Notes: a model not told the origin generated them from the letters alone. A stretch of 64,000 nucleotides of DNA from Alicyclobacillus_A sp963788285 (GCA_963788285.1 CAWBGB010000007.1:372001-436000); one strand, 5' to 3'; positions 50,368 to 59,759 are shown, counted from the stretch's first letter. A program made the numbers and translations.

Positions 50368-50553
50368 ATGGGAAGAAGACGTGGAATCATGTCCGAGGAA
50401 TTCAAGTACGAGTTGGCCAAAGAACTTGGGTTCTATGACACCGTGCAACGTGAAGGATGGGGAGGTATCACCACTCGCGATGCCGGAAACATGGTGAAAC
50501 GAGCCATCGAAATAGCCGAACGCGCGTTGGCAGAACAACAACGACCGAACTGA
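50368..50553 (+). CDS. sspF: alpha/beta-type small acid-soluble spore protein
   Basis: 61 residues; ATG 50368 after AAGGAGG (GTG 50365 adjoins). MGRRRGIMSEEFKYELAKEL, GFYDTVQREGWGGIT and RDAGNMVKRAIEIAERAL match SspF. The protein binds and protects forespore DNA and is degraded by Gpr at germination (cleavage near the conserved EFKYELA segment). Expected under sigma-G. Lies between veg and ispE in B. subtilis; here cphBA intervenes before ispE. Confidence 0.96.
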   Translation: MGRRRGIMSEEFKYELAKELGFYDTVQREGWGGITTRDAGNMVKRAIEIAERALAEQQRPN

Positions 50554-50573
50554 AGCAGAGAGCAACTGACGGC

Positions 50574-50601
50574 CAGCCGGGGGATCCCCCGGCTTTTCAC
50601 G
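50574..50601 (+). terminator. intrinsic terminator of sspF
   Basis: GCCGGGGG pairs with CCCCCGGC, then TTTT. Confidence 0.8.
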
Positions 50602-50666
50602 TTTTTCGATGCATACGGATGAGCGTCGTCGGACACGCTAAGTTTGATTTTCGCACATCCATGTCC

Positions 50667-50732
50667 GCGATTTGCACAACGCAAGAAAAATCTAGTCGAG
50701 CTGAACGACTCTACTGGAATTTTGCAAATCGC
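50667..50732 (+). repeat. interspersed element, copy C (sspF-cphB)
   Basis: Perfect 10-bp terminal arms GCGATTTGCA / TGCAAATCGC; inside, AGTCG-7 nt-CGACT can form a second hairpin. The 23-nt core (50708-50730) is shared with copies A and B. Confidence 0.65.
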
Positions 50733-50790
50733 TCATGTCAACTCGATAGCAGATTCAAGAGAGTCTTGACAAAAAGTGAGGTGGACACCC

Positions 50791-51633
50791 TTGCGAGGTG
50801 AGCCTGGCCCGTTAATTATCATTGGCGGGGCTGAGGACAAGACAGGCGAGTGCAGGATACTCCGTGAATTCTTAAGGCTTGGCGGAGGCACGGCTGCAAG
50901 AGTTCTGGTGATGACGGTCGCCACCGAACTTCCCATTGAGGTTGGGATGGACTACGTCGAGATATTTAAACGCCTCGGAGCCGAGGATGTTCGCACCTTC
51001 GATGTCTCGGACAGGAAGGCTGCAGACAGAGACAGTGCGGTTCAGTTTGTTCGCGATGCGACGTGTATTTTTTTCACAGGCGGAGATCAACTCCGGATCA
51101 CCAAATTGCTTGGTGGAACCAAAATTGATTCCGCGCTTCACGACGCCCTTGGGCAAGGAATTCCACTCAGTGGAACCAGTGCAGGTGCATCGATGATGTC
51201 CAGCACGATGATTGTTGACGGGGAGTCGGAAACCAATCCCCGAATCAGTATTGTTCAGATGGCTCCCGGTATGGAGTTTGTGGATGGTGTCGTCATTGAT
51301 CAACATTTCGCCCAACGCGGTCGGCTCGGTCGGCTTCTATCCGCGGTGGCCCAATATCCTCACCACCTCGGTCTGGGCTTGGACGAAGACACAGCGGTGA
51401 TTGTCCAAGGTGAAACGATGCGCGTCATTGGCAGTGGAGCCGTGAGCGTCGTGGACGCAGGTGCGCTTGCACACAGTAACTTGGAGCGCGTACGAAAAGA
51501 CGAGTCCCTGGCTCTGTGCGGTGTCAAACTGCACATTCTCCCTGAAGGTTACGGATTTCACTTGCGCAAGCGGCAGCCCATCACGGACTGGGGGCGCTGG
51601 GAATCGAGCCGAAGCAAGGAGCTGACAACATGA
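50791..51633 (+). CDS. cphB: cyanophycinase
   Basis: 280 residues from TTG 50791, 6 nt after GAGGTGG. Peptidase S51 fold: PLIIIGGAEDKTGECRIL, RVLVMTVATELP, FFTGGDQLRITKLLGG, and the nucleophile elbow GTSAGASMMSSTM (Ser near residue 132), followed by DQHFAQRGRLGRLL with the catalytic His. It splits cyanophycin to beta-Asp-Arg dipeptides inside the cell. ATGA overlap with cphA shows an operon. No isoaspartyl dipeptidase gene is nearby to finish the breakdown. Confidence 0.94.
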   Translation: MRGEPGPLIIIGGAEDKTGECRILREFLRLGGGTAARVLVMTVATELPIEVGMDYVEIFKRLGAEDVRTFDVSDRKAADRDSAVQFVRDATCIFFTGGDQLRITKLLGGTKIDSALHDALGQGIPLSGTSAGASMMSSTMIVDGESETNPRISIVQMAPGMEFVDGVVIDQHFAQRGRLGRLLSAVAQYPHHLGLGLDEDTAVIVQGETMRVIGSGAVSVVDAGALAHSNLERVRKDESLALCGVKLHILPEGYGFHLRKRQPITDWGRWESSRSKELTT

Positions 51634-54272
51634 AAATCCTTTCGGTACGCCATATCGACGGCCCGAACGTGTATATCTACAAGCCTGTCATGGTTGCTCG
51701 CGTGGACCTGCAGCATTTGTCAGAGCGAGAAAGTTACGAATTTCCGGGTTTCGTGGATCACCTACTGCGCTCGTTTCCCGGACTTCGCGAACACCACTGC
51801 GCGAAGGGAGAGCCCGGTGGTTTTGTCGAGCGGTTGTACGGAGGCACCTATTTCGGTCATATCGTGGAACACCTGGCCATTGAGCTTGCCTGCTGTGTGG
51901 GCATTGACGTGCACTACGGAAAGACGCTGTACGCTGGTGGTACAGGACAGTACGACATTGTTGTGGAATGCAAAGCGTATCCCGTACAGAAGTATCTGCT
52001 CGAGGCTGCTACTGACATCGTGGGATGCCTGTTGTCCGGCACGGCCCCTCTGGTGTCGGACGTCCTGGACACCGCGTCACGACTCCTCGCCAAAACACAG
52101 CTAGGGCCAAGCACGCAAGCCATCGTCGATGTCGCAACGCAGCGCCAAATCCCGGTTCGGCGCGTCAGTGACGGCAGCTTGATCCAACTCGGTTACGGTC
52201 GGCACCGAAAATGGGTCGAAGCGACCATTACCGAAAATACGTCCGCTGTCGCCGTTGATATCGCCTGTGACAAGGAATTAACCAAGCGAGTACTACAGGA
52301 CGCCGGAATTCCTGTACCAGCAGGCGGCGTTGCACATTCAGCCGAAGAGGCCGTGGAACAGTTAGAGGCGATTGGCGCGCCCGTCGTCGTTAAACCGTAC
52401 AATGGGAACCAAGGACGTGGAGTCAGTCTGAATCTCTGTATACCCGAAGACGTTCGGGAAGCATATCAGATTGCGGCTCGGATTTCTGAAAAGGTGATTG
52501 TGGAGCAGTATGTTCAGGGGAGGAACATCCGGCTGCTTGTAGTCGCTGGACAATTTGTCGCCGCGAGTGAGCGGCTGCCCGCACGTGTCTGCGGAGACGG
52601 CCGGCGCTCCATTCGCCAGTTGATTGAAGAAGTCAACTGCAATCCATTGCGTGGCGATGGCCACGAAAAGCCGTTGACCAAAATCGTCGTGGACCCGGTC
52701 GTAGAAGCCACGCTGCGACGTCAGCATTTCACCCTGGACCACATTCCTCCTGCAGGCATGGTGGTGATGCTGCGCAATAACGCCAATCTATCCACTGGTG
52801 GTGAAGCGATTGACGTCACCGATGAAATTCATCCCACGTATCAACGCTTGGCACAACGTACAGCAGCGGTGGTCGGGCTGGATGTCTGCGGCATTGACAT
52901 GGTTATAGCAAACCCAGTGTTGCCGTATCATCCGGGGCAGTCGACGGTCATTGAAGTGAACGCGGCGCCAGGCATCCGCATGCATGAACATCCTTCGCAT
53001 GGGTTGCCACGGCGGGCTGCAGAGGCCATTGTCCGTTCGCTGTTTCCGCAGGGGAATGGCCGAATTCCAATTGTATCCATCACCGGAACGAACGGAAAGA
53101 CCACCACAACGCGTCTCATTGGGCATGTCTTGCAGAGCACTGGAAAAACGGTCGGAATGACCACCACCGGTGGCATTTGGGTCGCTACACAGCAGGTTGC
53201 GGATGGAGACACGACTGGGCCTGCCAGCGCTCGCATGGTTCTGTCTGATCCGTCGGTGGACGTGGCGGTGCTCGAAACTGCGCGGGGCGGTATTGTCCGC
53301 GGTGGGCTTGCTTACGATAAAGCAAATGTCGCCGTGCTCACCAACATTACCGTGGATCACCTTGGGCAGGACAGCGTGGATACGCTGGAAGATTTGCTGC
53401 ACATCAAGTCCCTCGTCGCAGAGTGTGTGTGGGAAGACGGTGTAGTTGTCCTCAACGCGGCAGATCCGCATCTGGTTGACCTCGGCCGCAAAGTCAAGGC
53501 GCGCGTGGCTTACTTCGCGCTGGCACAAGATCATCCGGTACTGGCCAGGCATCTGGCCTGCGGCGGAGTCGGCTACTACGTCGCGGATGGTTGGTTCGTG
53601 GAGGCGCGGGGGAACTTGACGTGGCAGATTGCGGCGGTCGCCGAAGTACCGTTGACCGGACTGGGAACGGTTCGGTTTCAGGTGGAAAACTGCCTCGCAG
53701 CCATTGCTGCACTGCGTGCCCTGGGCTGCACCCGCCAACAGGTGGCGGAAGGGCTCACATCGTTTGTCCCCAGTGTACACAACCCCGGACGCTGCTCAGT
53801 CTACCGCATGCAGAATGGTAGTTACGTGGTGCTTGATTACGGACACAATCCAGACGGATTCAAGAAGGTTGGATCTTGGATCCGAAACGTGCCCCATCGT
53901 CGTTTGATTGGTGTGGTCGGTGTACCTGGAGATCGGTCTGATGTCGTGATTCGTCAAGGGGCCGATGTGTTGGCTGACGTTTTCGACGTGCTTGTGGTGA
54001 AGGAAGATCGCGATAAACGGGGGCGCCAACCGGGAGAAGTCGCTGGGCTGATGGCAGACCAAATCCGGACCCGGAACCCAGAAAAAATGTGCACCGCCAT
54101 CTTCGACGAAGTCGAAGCGCTGCGCTTTGCCGTTCAACAAGCGCTTCCAGGGGACGTCGTCGTCATGTTTTACGAGAAACTCGCTCCCGCGCAAAATCTG
54201 CTTGCGGACACCGGGGGTGTGCCTGTTACCCACATTGTTGCACCCGTCGTTCCCAGTACAGCCATCCAGTAA
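51630..54272 (+). CDS. cphA: cyanophycin synthetase
   Basis: 880 residues, normal for CphA1. Three parts: an N-terminal domain (to about 160), an ATP-grasp domain (about 215-475; VVVKPYNGNQGRGVSLNL, VIEVNAAPGIRMHEHP) that adds Asp to the backbone, and a Mur-ligase domain with P-loop SITGTNGKTTTTRLIGHV (near 485) that adds Arg to the side chains. It builds multi-L-arginyl-poly-L-aspartate, a nitrogen store, without ribosomes. Base composition looks like its neighbours. The pair sits between sspF and ispE, otherwise adjacent in B. subtilis. Confidence 0.96.
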   Translation: MKILSVRHIDGPNVYIYKPVMVARVDLQHLSERESYEFPGFVDHLLRSFPGLREHHCAKGEPGGFVERLYGGTYFGHIVEHLAIELACCVGIDVHYGKTLYAGGTGQYDIVVECKAYPVQKYLLEAATDIVGCLLSGTAPLVSDVLDTASRLLAKTQLGPSTQAIVDVATQRQIPVRRVSDGSLIQLGYGRHRKWVEATITENTSAVAVDIACDKELTKRVLQDAGIPVPAGGVAHSAEEAVEQLEAIGAPVVVKPYNGNQGRGVSLNLCIPEDVREAYQIAARISEKVIVEQYVQGRNIRLLVVAGQFVAASERLPARVCGDGRRSIRQLIEEVNCNPLRGDGHEKPLTKIVVDPVVEATLRRQHFTLDHIPPAGMVVMLRNNANLSTGGEAIDVTDEIHPTYQRLAQRTAAVVGLDVCGIDMVIANPVLPYHPGQSTVIEVNAAPGIRMHEHPSHGLPRRAAEAIVRSLFPQGNGRIPIVSITGTNGKTTTTRLIGHVLQSTGKTVGMTTTGGIWVATQQVADGDTTGPASARMVLSDPSVDVAVLETARGGIVRGGLAYDKANVAVLTNITVDHLGQDSVDTLEDLLHIKSLVAECVWEDGVVVLNAADPHLVDLGRKVKARVAYFALAQDHPVLARHLACGGVGYYVADGWFVEARGNLTWQIAAVAEVPLTGLGTVRFQVENCLAAIAALRALGCTRQQVAEGLTSFVPSVHNPGRCSVYRMQNGSYVVLDYGHNPDGFKKVGSWIRNVPHRRLIGVVGVPGDRSDVVIRQGADVLADVFDVLVVKEDRDKRGRQPGEVAGLMADQIRTRNPEKMCTAIFDEVEALRFAVQQALPGDVVVMFYEKLAPAQNLLADTGGVPVTHIVAPVVPSTAIQ

Positions 54273-54427
54273 GTTTGAGGCCCCCCTCATTGTCACTCCC
54301 GTGATCGTCAGACTGCCTCAACTGCGTGATTCGCGGCGCCTGAATTCGAAATGGCCATGACTCCCTTGTTATGGGGTTGCGCCGCGGATGGCGGTCTGGG
54401 ATGATGATGTGAGTTGAGGTGGAAGCT

Positions 54428-55282
54428 GTGTTGGTAGAACGCGCATACGCAAAGATTAACTTAACGTTAGATGTTCTCGGCAAACGGCCTGACGGGTTCC
54501 ACGATGTGGACATGGTGATGCAAACCGTCGATTTATCGGATTTGATTTGGTTGGAGGAAACGGACGGTCGCGACATTGTCGTCGATTCGACAGCCCCCCA
54601 CATCCCGTTGGATCACCGGAACCTGGCTGTTGTTGCCGTCAAAGTGTTTCAGCAATATAGCGGAATTCGGCGTGGTTTGCGCATGAAAATTGAAAAGCAC
54701 ATTCCAGTTGCGGCGGGATTGGCTGGTGGGTCCGCGGACGCTGCGGCGGTGCTCAGAGGATTAAACCGCCTGTGGCGAACGGGCTATAGCATGGACGAAC
54801 TTGCCCAGATGGGCGCATCCATCGGATCGGATGTGCCGTTCTGCGTGTACGGAGGCTGCGCTGTGGCGACGGGTCGAGGGGAGAACATTGAGCGCGTCCA
54901 GCACGAATTGCGCGCGTGGGTCGTGCTGACCCGCCCGCCCGTTTTCGTCTCCACGGCAGATGTGTATAAGGCCACGCGTCCGGAGCAATACGCGAAGAGC
55001 ATTGCCAGTGGGAAAATGGTGCACGCGCTCCAGCACTGCGATTTTGCGGAGGTTCGCAACGCGTATACGAATGCATTGATGGCCACTACGTTTCGGCTGT
55101 ACCCTGAAGTGGAGGCGTTGTACGCCAGAATGACCTCCGTCACAGGTCAACCGGTGTTCATGTCGGGGAGTGGGCCTACGTTATTTACGCTCTCCCCCAC
55201 CCGCAGTCTTGCACAGCGAACCTACAACGCGCTGCGCGGATTTATGAAGGAAGTCTATTTGTGCCGTTTCGCTGGACTGTGA
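54428..55282 (+). CDS. ispE: 4-diphosphocytidyl-2-C-methyl-D-erythritol kinase
   Basis: 284 residues from GTG 54428, 5 nt after TGAGGTGG (TTG 54431 and GTG 54419 also open). GHMP kinase: AYAKINLTLDVLGKRPDG (catalytic Lys), ATP loop PVAAGLAGGSADAAAVLRG and MSGSGPTLFTL. It phosphorylates CDP-methylerythritol in the MEP isoprenoid pathway. Followed by purR as in B. subtilis. Confidence 0.95.
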   Translation: MLVERAYAKINLTLDVLGKRPDGFHDVDMVMQTVDLSDLIWLEETDGRDIVVDSTAPHIPLDHRNLAVVAVKVFQQYSGIRRGLRMKIEKHIPVAAGLAGGSADAAAVLRGLNRLWRTGYSMDELAQMGASIGSDVPFCVYGGCAVATGRGENIERVQHELRAWVVLTRPPVFVSTADVYKATRPEQYAKSIASGKMVHALQHCDFAEVRNAYTNALMATTFRLYPEVEALYARMTSVTGQPVFMSGSGPTLFTLSPTRSLAQRTYNALRGFMKEVYLCRFAGL

Positions 55283-55383
55283 TATATTCGCAGTGAGTTT
55301 CGTCCAACACTCGCTCTGAAGGCAGGATGGGCCTGATGGCTTGTGAAGTGGCTAAGATGTTGGCATGACCAGGAGGGGACGAT

Positions 55384-56193
55384 GTGCGGCGTTCGGAACG
55401 GTTGATTCGAATTACTAAATACCTGCTGGACCGCCCGAATTGCGCGGTGTCCCTGTCCGAACTTGCCGACGGAATGGAAGCGGCGAAGTCATCTGTGAGT
55501 GAGGATGTCGCCATAATACGCGACGTCTTGGCAGGGGAAGAGACAGGCGTCGTGCAGACCATCGCCGGGGCAGGGGGCGGCGTCAAGTTTCAAGTCCGCG
55601 TACCAGCCGCGGTGCGGGAAGCCTTCGAGCAGAATATTATCGAGCGCCTTGGAGATGTGTCACGCATTCTACCAGGGGGATTTTTGTACATGTCGGACGT
55701 CTTGGGAGATCCGGATGTACTCGACTTCTCTGGTCGCCTTTTGGCTGAACGCTTCACAGAAAGCGGAGTCAATGTGGTGGTGACCGTAGAGACGAAAGGG
55801 ATACCGATTGCTGTCGCCACGGCGCGATACTTGCACGTGCCTGTGGTGGTAGTTCGGAGAGAACACCGGGTAACCGACGGCGCGGCCGTGAGTGTCCATT
55901 ACGTGTCCGGATCGGCCAAGCGCATTCAGACCATGTCTGTCTCCAAGCGAGCGATGCCGCAGCGGGCGAAAGCCTTGATTGTCGACGACTTTATGCGAGC
56001 CGGAGCGACGGTACAGACGGTCAAGCGGTTGCTTGCAGAGTTTGACGCCGAGGTTCTGGGTACTGCCGTTTTTATGTCTACTCTGGAACCTGCTGTGAAA
56101 TTGGTTGACGACTACATATCGCTGTTTTCGGTTGGCCCACTGCACGAAGATCAGGAGGTCCTAATTGTGCCTGGCAATGCTCGGCTTGATTGA
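55384..56193 (+). CDS. purR: pur operon repressor PurR
   Basis: 269 residues from GTG after AGGAGGGG. N-terminal winged helix (RRSERLIRITKYLLDRPNC, ELADGMEAAKSSVSED), C-terminal phosphoribosyltransferase-like domain with the PRPP motif ALIVDDFMRAGAT near residue 205. PRPP binding releases PurR from PurBox DNA, linking purine gene expression to PRPP. The prs gene for PRPP synthesis lies 2.6 kb downstream. Confidence 0.96.
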   Translation: MRRSERLIRITKYLLDRPNCAVSLSELADGMEAAKSSVSEDVAIIRDVLAGEETGVVQTIAGAGGGVKFQVRVPAAVREAFEQNIIERLGDVSRILPGGFLYMSDVLGDPDVLDFSGRLLAERFTESGVNVVVTVETKGIPIAVATARYLHVPVVVVRREHRVTDGAAVSVHYVSGSAKRIQTMSVSKRAMPQRAKALIVDDFMRAGATVQTVKRLLAEFDAEVLGTAVFMSTLEPAVKLVDDYISLFSVGPLHEDQEVLIVPGNARLD

Positions 56194-56231
56194 ACCATGT
56201 CTTTGCACTGCACACAAAGGAGGATGTTACG

Positions 56232-56606
56232 ATGAAGACCATTGCTACAACGAACGCTCCAGCGGCGATTGGCCCCTACAGCCAAGCGATGGAAGTTGGA
56301 AATTTTGTATTTACCTCTGGCCAAATTCCACTTCGTCCAGACGGGACGCTGGTGGAAGGCGGGATCACGGAACAGGTAGAGCAAGTGCTGAAGAATCTCG
56401 ACGCCGTGTTGACAGAAGCAGGTGTCAGCCGCAATCAGGTGGTCAAATCCACCATCTTTATGACGAATCTCGCGGACTTTGAGACGGTGAACCAAGCGTA
56501 CGCAGCGTTTTTTGGTGACCACCGCCCAGCTCGGACCACGGTCCAAGTGGCAGCGTTGCCGAAAGGCGTACAGGTGGAAATTGAGCTAATTGCCGTCAAG
56601 GGTTGA
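56232..56606 (+). CDS. ridA: RidA family reactive intermediate deaminase (YabJ)
   Basis: 124 residues; ATG with AAAGGAGG upstream. IATTNAPAAIGPYSQAMEVG, FTSGQIPLRPDG, and the signature RPARTTVQVAALPKGVQVEIE with the substrate-binding Arg. It hydrolyses enamine/imine intermediates from PLP enzymes to 2-keto acids; in B. subtilis it is cotranscribed with purR and needed for adenine control. Confidence 0.95.
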   Translation: MKTIATTNAPAAIGPYSQAMEVGNFVFTSGQIPLRPDGTLVEGGITEQVEQVLKNLDAVLTEAGVSRNQVVKSTIFMTNLADFETVNQAYAAFFGDHRPARTTVQVAALPKGVQVEIELIAVKG

Positions 56607-56657
56607 GGAGCCTGGGCTAAGCCTCATATCCCATTGCAATCGGGTCTACTGGAAAAT

Positions 56658-56709
56658 AAAGAGTCTGTCGAGCAGCGAGCTTTGGTCGCTGAGGCGGCAG
56701 ACTCTTTTT
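56658..56709 (+). terminator. intrinsic terminator of purR-ridA
   Basis: Outer stem AAAGAGTCTG/CAGACTCTTT and inner stem CAGCGA/TCGCTG, then TTG-rich end. Confidence 0.85.
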
Positions 56710-56746
56710 GTGAGCAAATAATTTAGAAAAATTAGAAGGAACTGAG

Positions 56747-56772
56747 CAGGACTTTTGCGGGGACTGTGGAAT
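56747..56772 (+). promoter_or_regulatory. sigma-H-type promoter of spoVG
   Basis: AGGACTT (-35), 11-nt spacer, GTGGAAT (-10), close to the sigma-H pattern RnAGGAWWT/RnnGAAT; spoVG is a classic sigma-H gene in B. subtilis. Confidence 0.6.
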
Positions 56773-56827
56773 ACCTGGAATACCAATGGTAGTATCATCC
56801 GATGGAATAATAAGGGTGGTGAAAAAG

Positions 56828-57100
56828 GTGCAAATTACCGATGTTCGCCTTCGTAGAGTGAGCGGAGAAGGGCGCATGAAGGCTATCGCATCCATCACGA
56901 TTGATGGTGAGTTTGTGGTGCATGACATTCGCGTCATCGACGGAAACAACGGAATGTTTGTTGCGATGCCGAGCAAGAAGACACCGGATGGTGAATTTCG
57001 TGACATCGCCCATCCCATTTCGTCGGAGACACGGCAAAAGATTCAGGAAGCCGTCCTCGAGGAGTACTACAAGGTAGAAGTAGAACAACCGAGTGCTTAA
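56828..57100 (+). CDS. spoVG: septation/sporulation regulator SpoVG
   Basis: 90 residues from GTG 56828; AAGGGTGGTG lies upstream. VQITDVRLRRVSGEGRMKAI, ASITIDGEFVVHDIRVIDG and NNGMFVAMPSKKTPDGEFRD are nearly invariant in SpoVG. It is a small site-specific nucleic-acid-binding protein affecting septation, cortex and virulence-type genes in Firmicutes. Confidence 0.97.
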   Translation: MQITDVRLRRVSGEGRMKAIASITIDGEFVVHDIRVIDGNNGMFVAMPSKKTPDGEFRDIAHPISSETRQKIQEAVLEEYYKVEVEQPSA

Positions 57101-57118
57101 TCGTGAAGATCGTGTTTA

Positions 57119-57148
57119 CAAAAACCCTGACTTGTCAGGGTTTTTTTC
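57119..57148 (+). terminator. intrinsic terminator of spoVG
   Basis: AAAAACCCTGAC, loop TT, GTCAGGGTTTTTTT. Confidence 0.92.
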
Positions 57149-57370
57149 GTCATGCGGTTTAGTTTGCAAAATCACGATAAACCAATCTGGTGAAATTCAC
57201 CAATAAATCCCCTGTGAATCGCGCGGTTTGGCCTGCTGGAGGAAGGCACTTTCGACACACGCTGCCATCAAACTGCCTAGGTTTCGTCAAATCCACGTCC
57301 CATGCACAAATTGAAAAGGTCGATTGCCATCGGGTACACTGAATAGGATAGTTGGCTTGGAGGCGATGAT

Positions 57371-58771
57371 GTGGGCAGGAGTGCAATTGTATTGGCCGCC
57401 GGATTAGGCACACGCATGAAGTCAAAGCGGCACAAGGTGCTGCACGAGGTCTGCGGCAAGCCCATGATTCTTCATATTCTGGACGAATTAGAGAAGCTTG
57501 ATCTGAACCAAGTGATTGTGGTAGTGGGACAGCAGAAGGAAATGGTTTCCGCAGTCGTCGCGGGTAGAGCCGAGATTGCTGTCCAGGAGCAACAGTTGGG
57601 CACAGGCCATGCTGTACAAGCAGCGGCAGGCCTGCTCCATGCTGAGAATGACACAACGGTGGTCCTGTACGGGGACGCACCACTTATCCGAGCGGAAACG
57701 TTGGATAGACTATTGTCCGAACGAGAAGCGCGCGGAGCCAGTGCAACGGTTTTGACCGCACATGTTCGGAATCCGCATGGATTAGGGCGCGTGATTCTCA
57801 GTTCCGAAGGTTTGGTGGAACGGATTGTCGAGGAGAAAGACGCGTCGCCAGAGGAACGAGACATTCACTTGATCAACACGGGGATCTACGCGTACCAAAC
57901 AGCCGACTTGCTGGATTCGCTGCAACACCTGACGCCGGACAACGCGCAAGGTGAGTATTATCTCACGGATACACTTGAGATTTTGCGGAATGCGGGGAAA
58001 ACCGTGTACGCGGTTCAAGTGGATGATGAACGGGAAATTGCGAGTGTCAATGACCGGGCTCAACTGGCCGTCGTTGAGGGAATACTGCGAGAGAGAATCT
58101 GCGAATACTGGGCACGTCAAGGTGTCACCATTGTCAATCCCGCACATACCTATATTGGTTTGGATGTGCAAATTGGGCGCGACTCTGTGATTCTTCCTGG
58201 GACCATCCTCGAAGGCACGACGGTGATTGGTGAAGACTGTGTCGTTGGCCCAAACTCACGACTTTCGAACGTAACGCTGCACGACCGCGTGACGGTCGAG
58301 CAGTCTGTGCTCGTGGACAGCGAGGTCGGTTCGGACACGAACGTCGGCCCGTTTGCATATGTCCGCCCCGGCAGCAGAATTGGTGAAAACGTGAAAATTG
58401 GCGACTTTGTCGAAATCAAGAACAGCGCCATCGGAGACTGTACCAAGGTGAGCCACTTGGCTTACGTGGGAGATGCCGAGATTGGCCAACGTGTCAACAT
58501 CGGCTGCGGCGTGATTACAGTAAACTACGACGGCGAACACAAACACAAGACAGTGGTCGGCGACGACAGTTTTGTGGGATCAAACGTGAACTTGATTGCA
58601 CCTGTGAAAATTGGCAGGGGTGCCTACCTATGTGCGGGATCTACCATTACGGACGAAGTGCCGGATGACGGTTTTGCCATCGGCCGCAGCCGACAGGTCA
58701 CGAAGGGTGACTACGTCAAAGCCTGGAAACTAAAGAGGGGTCAGAACGTGCGGAAAGGAAGTCGGTCGTAG
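57371..58771 (+). CDS. glmU: bifunctional N-acetylglucosamine-1-phosphate uridyltransferase / GlcN-1-P acetyltransferase
   Basis: 466 residues from GTG with GGAGG upstream. N-terminal nucleotidyltransferase: VLAAGLGTRMKSKRHKVLHE, LYGDAPLIRAETL. From about residue 250 a left-handed beta-helix of hexapeptide repeats (GRDSVILPGTILEG, GSNVNLIAPVKIGRGAYLC). It makes UDP-GlcNAc for wall and spore cortex. The stop shares one base with the prs start. Confidence 0.97.
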   Translation: MGRSAIVLAAGLGTRMKSKRHKVLHEVCGKPMILHILDELEKLDLNQVIVVVGQQKEMVSAVVAGRAEIAVQEQQLGTGHAVQAAAGLLHAENDTTVVLYGDAPLIRAETLDRLLSEREARGASATVLTAHVRNPHGLGRVILSSEGLVERIVEEKDASPEERDIHLINTGIYAYQTADLLDSLQHLTPDNAQGEYYLTDTLEILRNAGKTVYAVQVDDEREIASVNDRAQLAVVEGILRERICEYWARQGVTIVNPAHTYIGLDVQIGRDSVILPGTILEGTTVIGEDCVVGPNSRLSNVTLHDRVTVEQSVLVDSEVGSDTNVGPFAYVRPGSRIGENVKIGDFVEIKNSAIGDCTKVSHLAYVGDAEIGQRVNIGCGVITVNYDGEHKHKTVVGDDSFVGSNVNLIAPVKIGRGAYLCAGSTITDEVPDDGFAIGRSRQVTKGDYVKAWKLKRGQNVRKGSRS

Positions 58772-59715
58772 TGTTTAGAGACGCGGACCTGAAACTGTTC
58801 ACCGGCAACGCGAACCCGGACTTGGCACAGGAGATTGCCGACCACATCGGTATCTCCTTAGGAGAGTGCTTCGTCGGTCGATTCAAGGATGGGGAAGTTC
58901 GGATTAAACTCGGGGAAAGCGTTCGTGGGTGTAACGTGTTTGTCATTCAGCCGACGTCTGCACCCGTAAATGAGCATCTCATGGAACTCCTGATCATGAT
59001 AGATGCATTAAAGCGCGCTTCTGCACGCACCATCAACGTGGTCATACCGTACTATGGATACGCCAGGCAGGATAGAAAGGCGCGCGCGAGAGATCCGATT
59101 ACGGCAAAGCTGGTGGCCAACCTGCTGGAAAAGGCGGGGGCCAACCGGATCATCTGCATGGATCTGCACGCGGGTCAAATTCAAGGTTTCTTCGACATCC
59201 CGCTCGACCACTTGGTCGGCATGCCTATCTTGGCGAATTACTTCCTTGAGAAGAAGATTGACAATCCGGTCGTCGTGTCACCCGATATGGGAGGCGTTAC
59301 GCGAGCACGGGCACTGGCGGAGCGGCTGGAGGCGCCGCTCGCGATTATCGACAAGCGGCGGCCAGACGCGAATGTCGCGGAAGTCATGAACATTATAGGG
59401 GATATCAAAGGCAAGACGGCGATTTTGATTGACGACATGATTGATACAGCCGGTACCATTACGCTGGGCGCTCAAGCACTGCTCGAACGCGGAGCGAAGG
59501 ACGTATATGCGTGCTGTATCCACCCTGTTTTGTCGGGCGATGGCGTGGACAAGCTGCGGAAATCCGCCATTCGTGAGATTGTCGTAACGAATACCATCTC
59601 CCTTCCACCGGAGAAAAGAATTGACAAAATCAAGGTATTGTCCGTGGCTGAACTGATTGCAGAAGCGATTATGCGCGTACATACGCATCGCTCCATCAGC
59701 CAACTCTTTGACTGA
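58771..59715 (+). CDS. prs: ribose-phosphate pyrophosphokinase
   Basis: 314 residues from GTG overlapping the glmU stop. PYYGYARQDRKARARDPIT (flexible ATP loop), DLHAGQIQGFFDIPLDHL (signature) and the ribose-5-phosphate loop AILIDDMIDTAGT. It makes PRPP for nucleotide, His and Trp synthesis. ctc, which I recall after prs in B. subtilis, is absent; pth follows. Confidence 0.97.
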   Translation: MFRDADLKLFTGNANPDLAQEIADHIGISLGECFVGRFKDGEVRIKLGESVRGCNVFVIQPTSAPVNEHLMELLIMIDALKRASARTINVVIPYYGYARQDRKARARDPITAKLVANLLEKAGANRIICMDLHAGQIQGFFDIPLDHLVGMPILANYFLEKKIDNPVVVSPDMGGVTRARALAERLEAPLAIIDKRRPDANVAEVMNIIGDIKGKTAILIDDMIDTAGTITLGAQALLERGAKDVYACCIHPVLSGDGVDKLRKSAIREIVVTNTISLPPEKRIDKIKVLSVAELIAEAIMRVHTHRSISQLFD

Positions 59716-59759
59716 GTCGCTGAAGTGAACCCTCATCCCTGAGAGAAGTGATACCCAAT

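Noticed and set aside
52788..53780. 330-codon open frame on the minus strand
   Set aside because: Shadow of cphA, rich in Arg/His/Cys as expected for an antisense frame.
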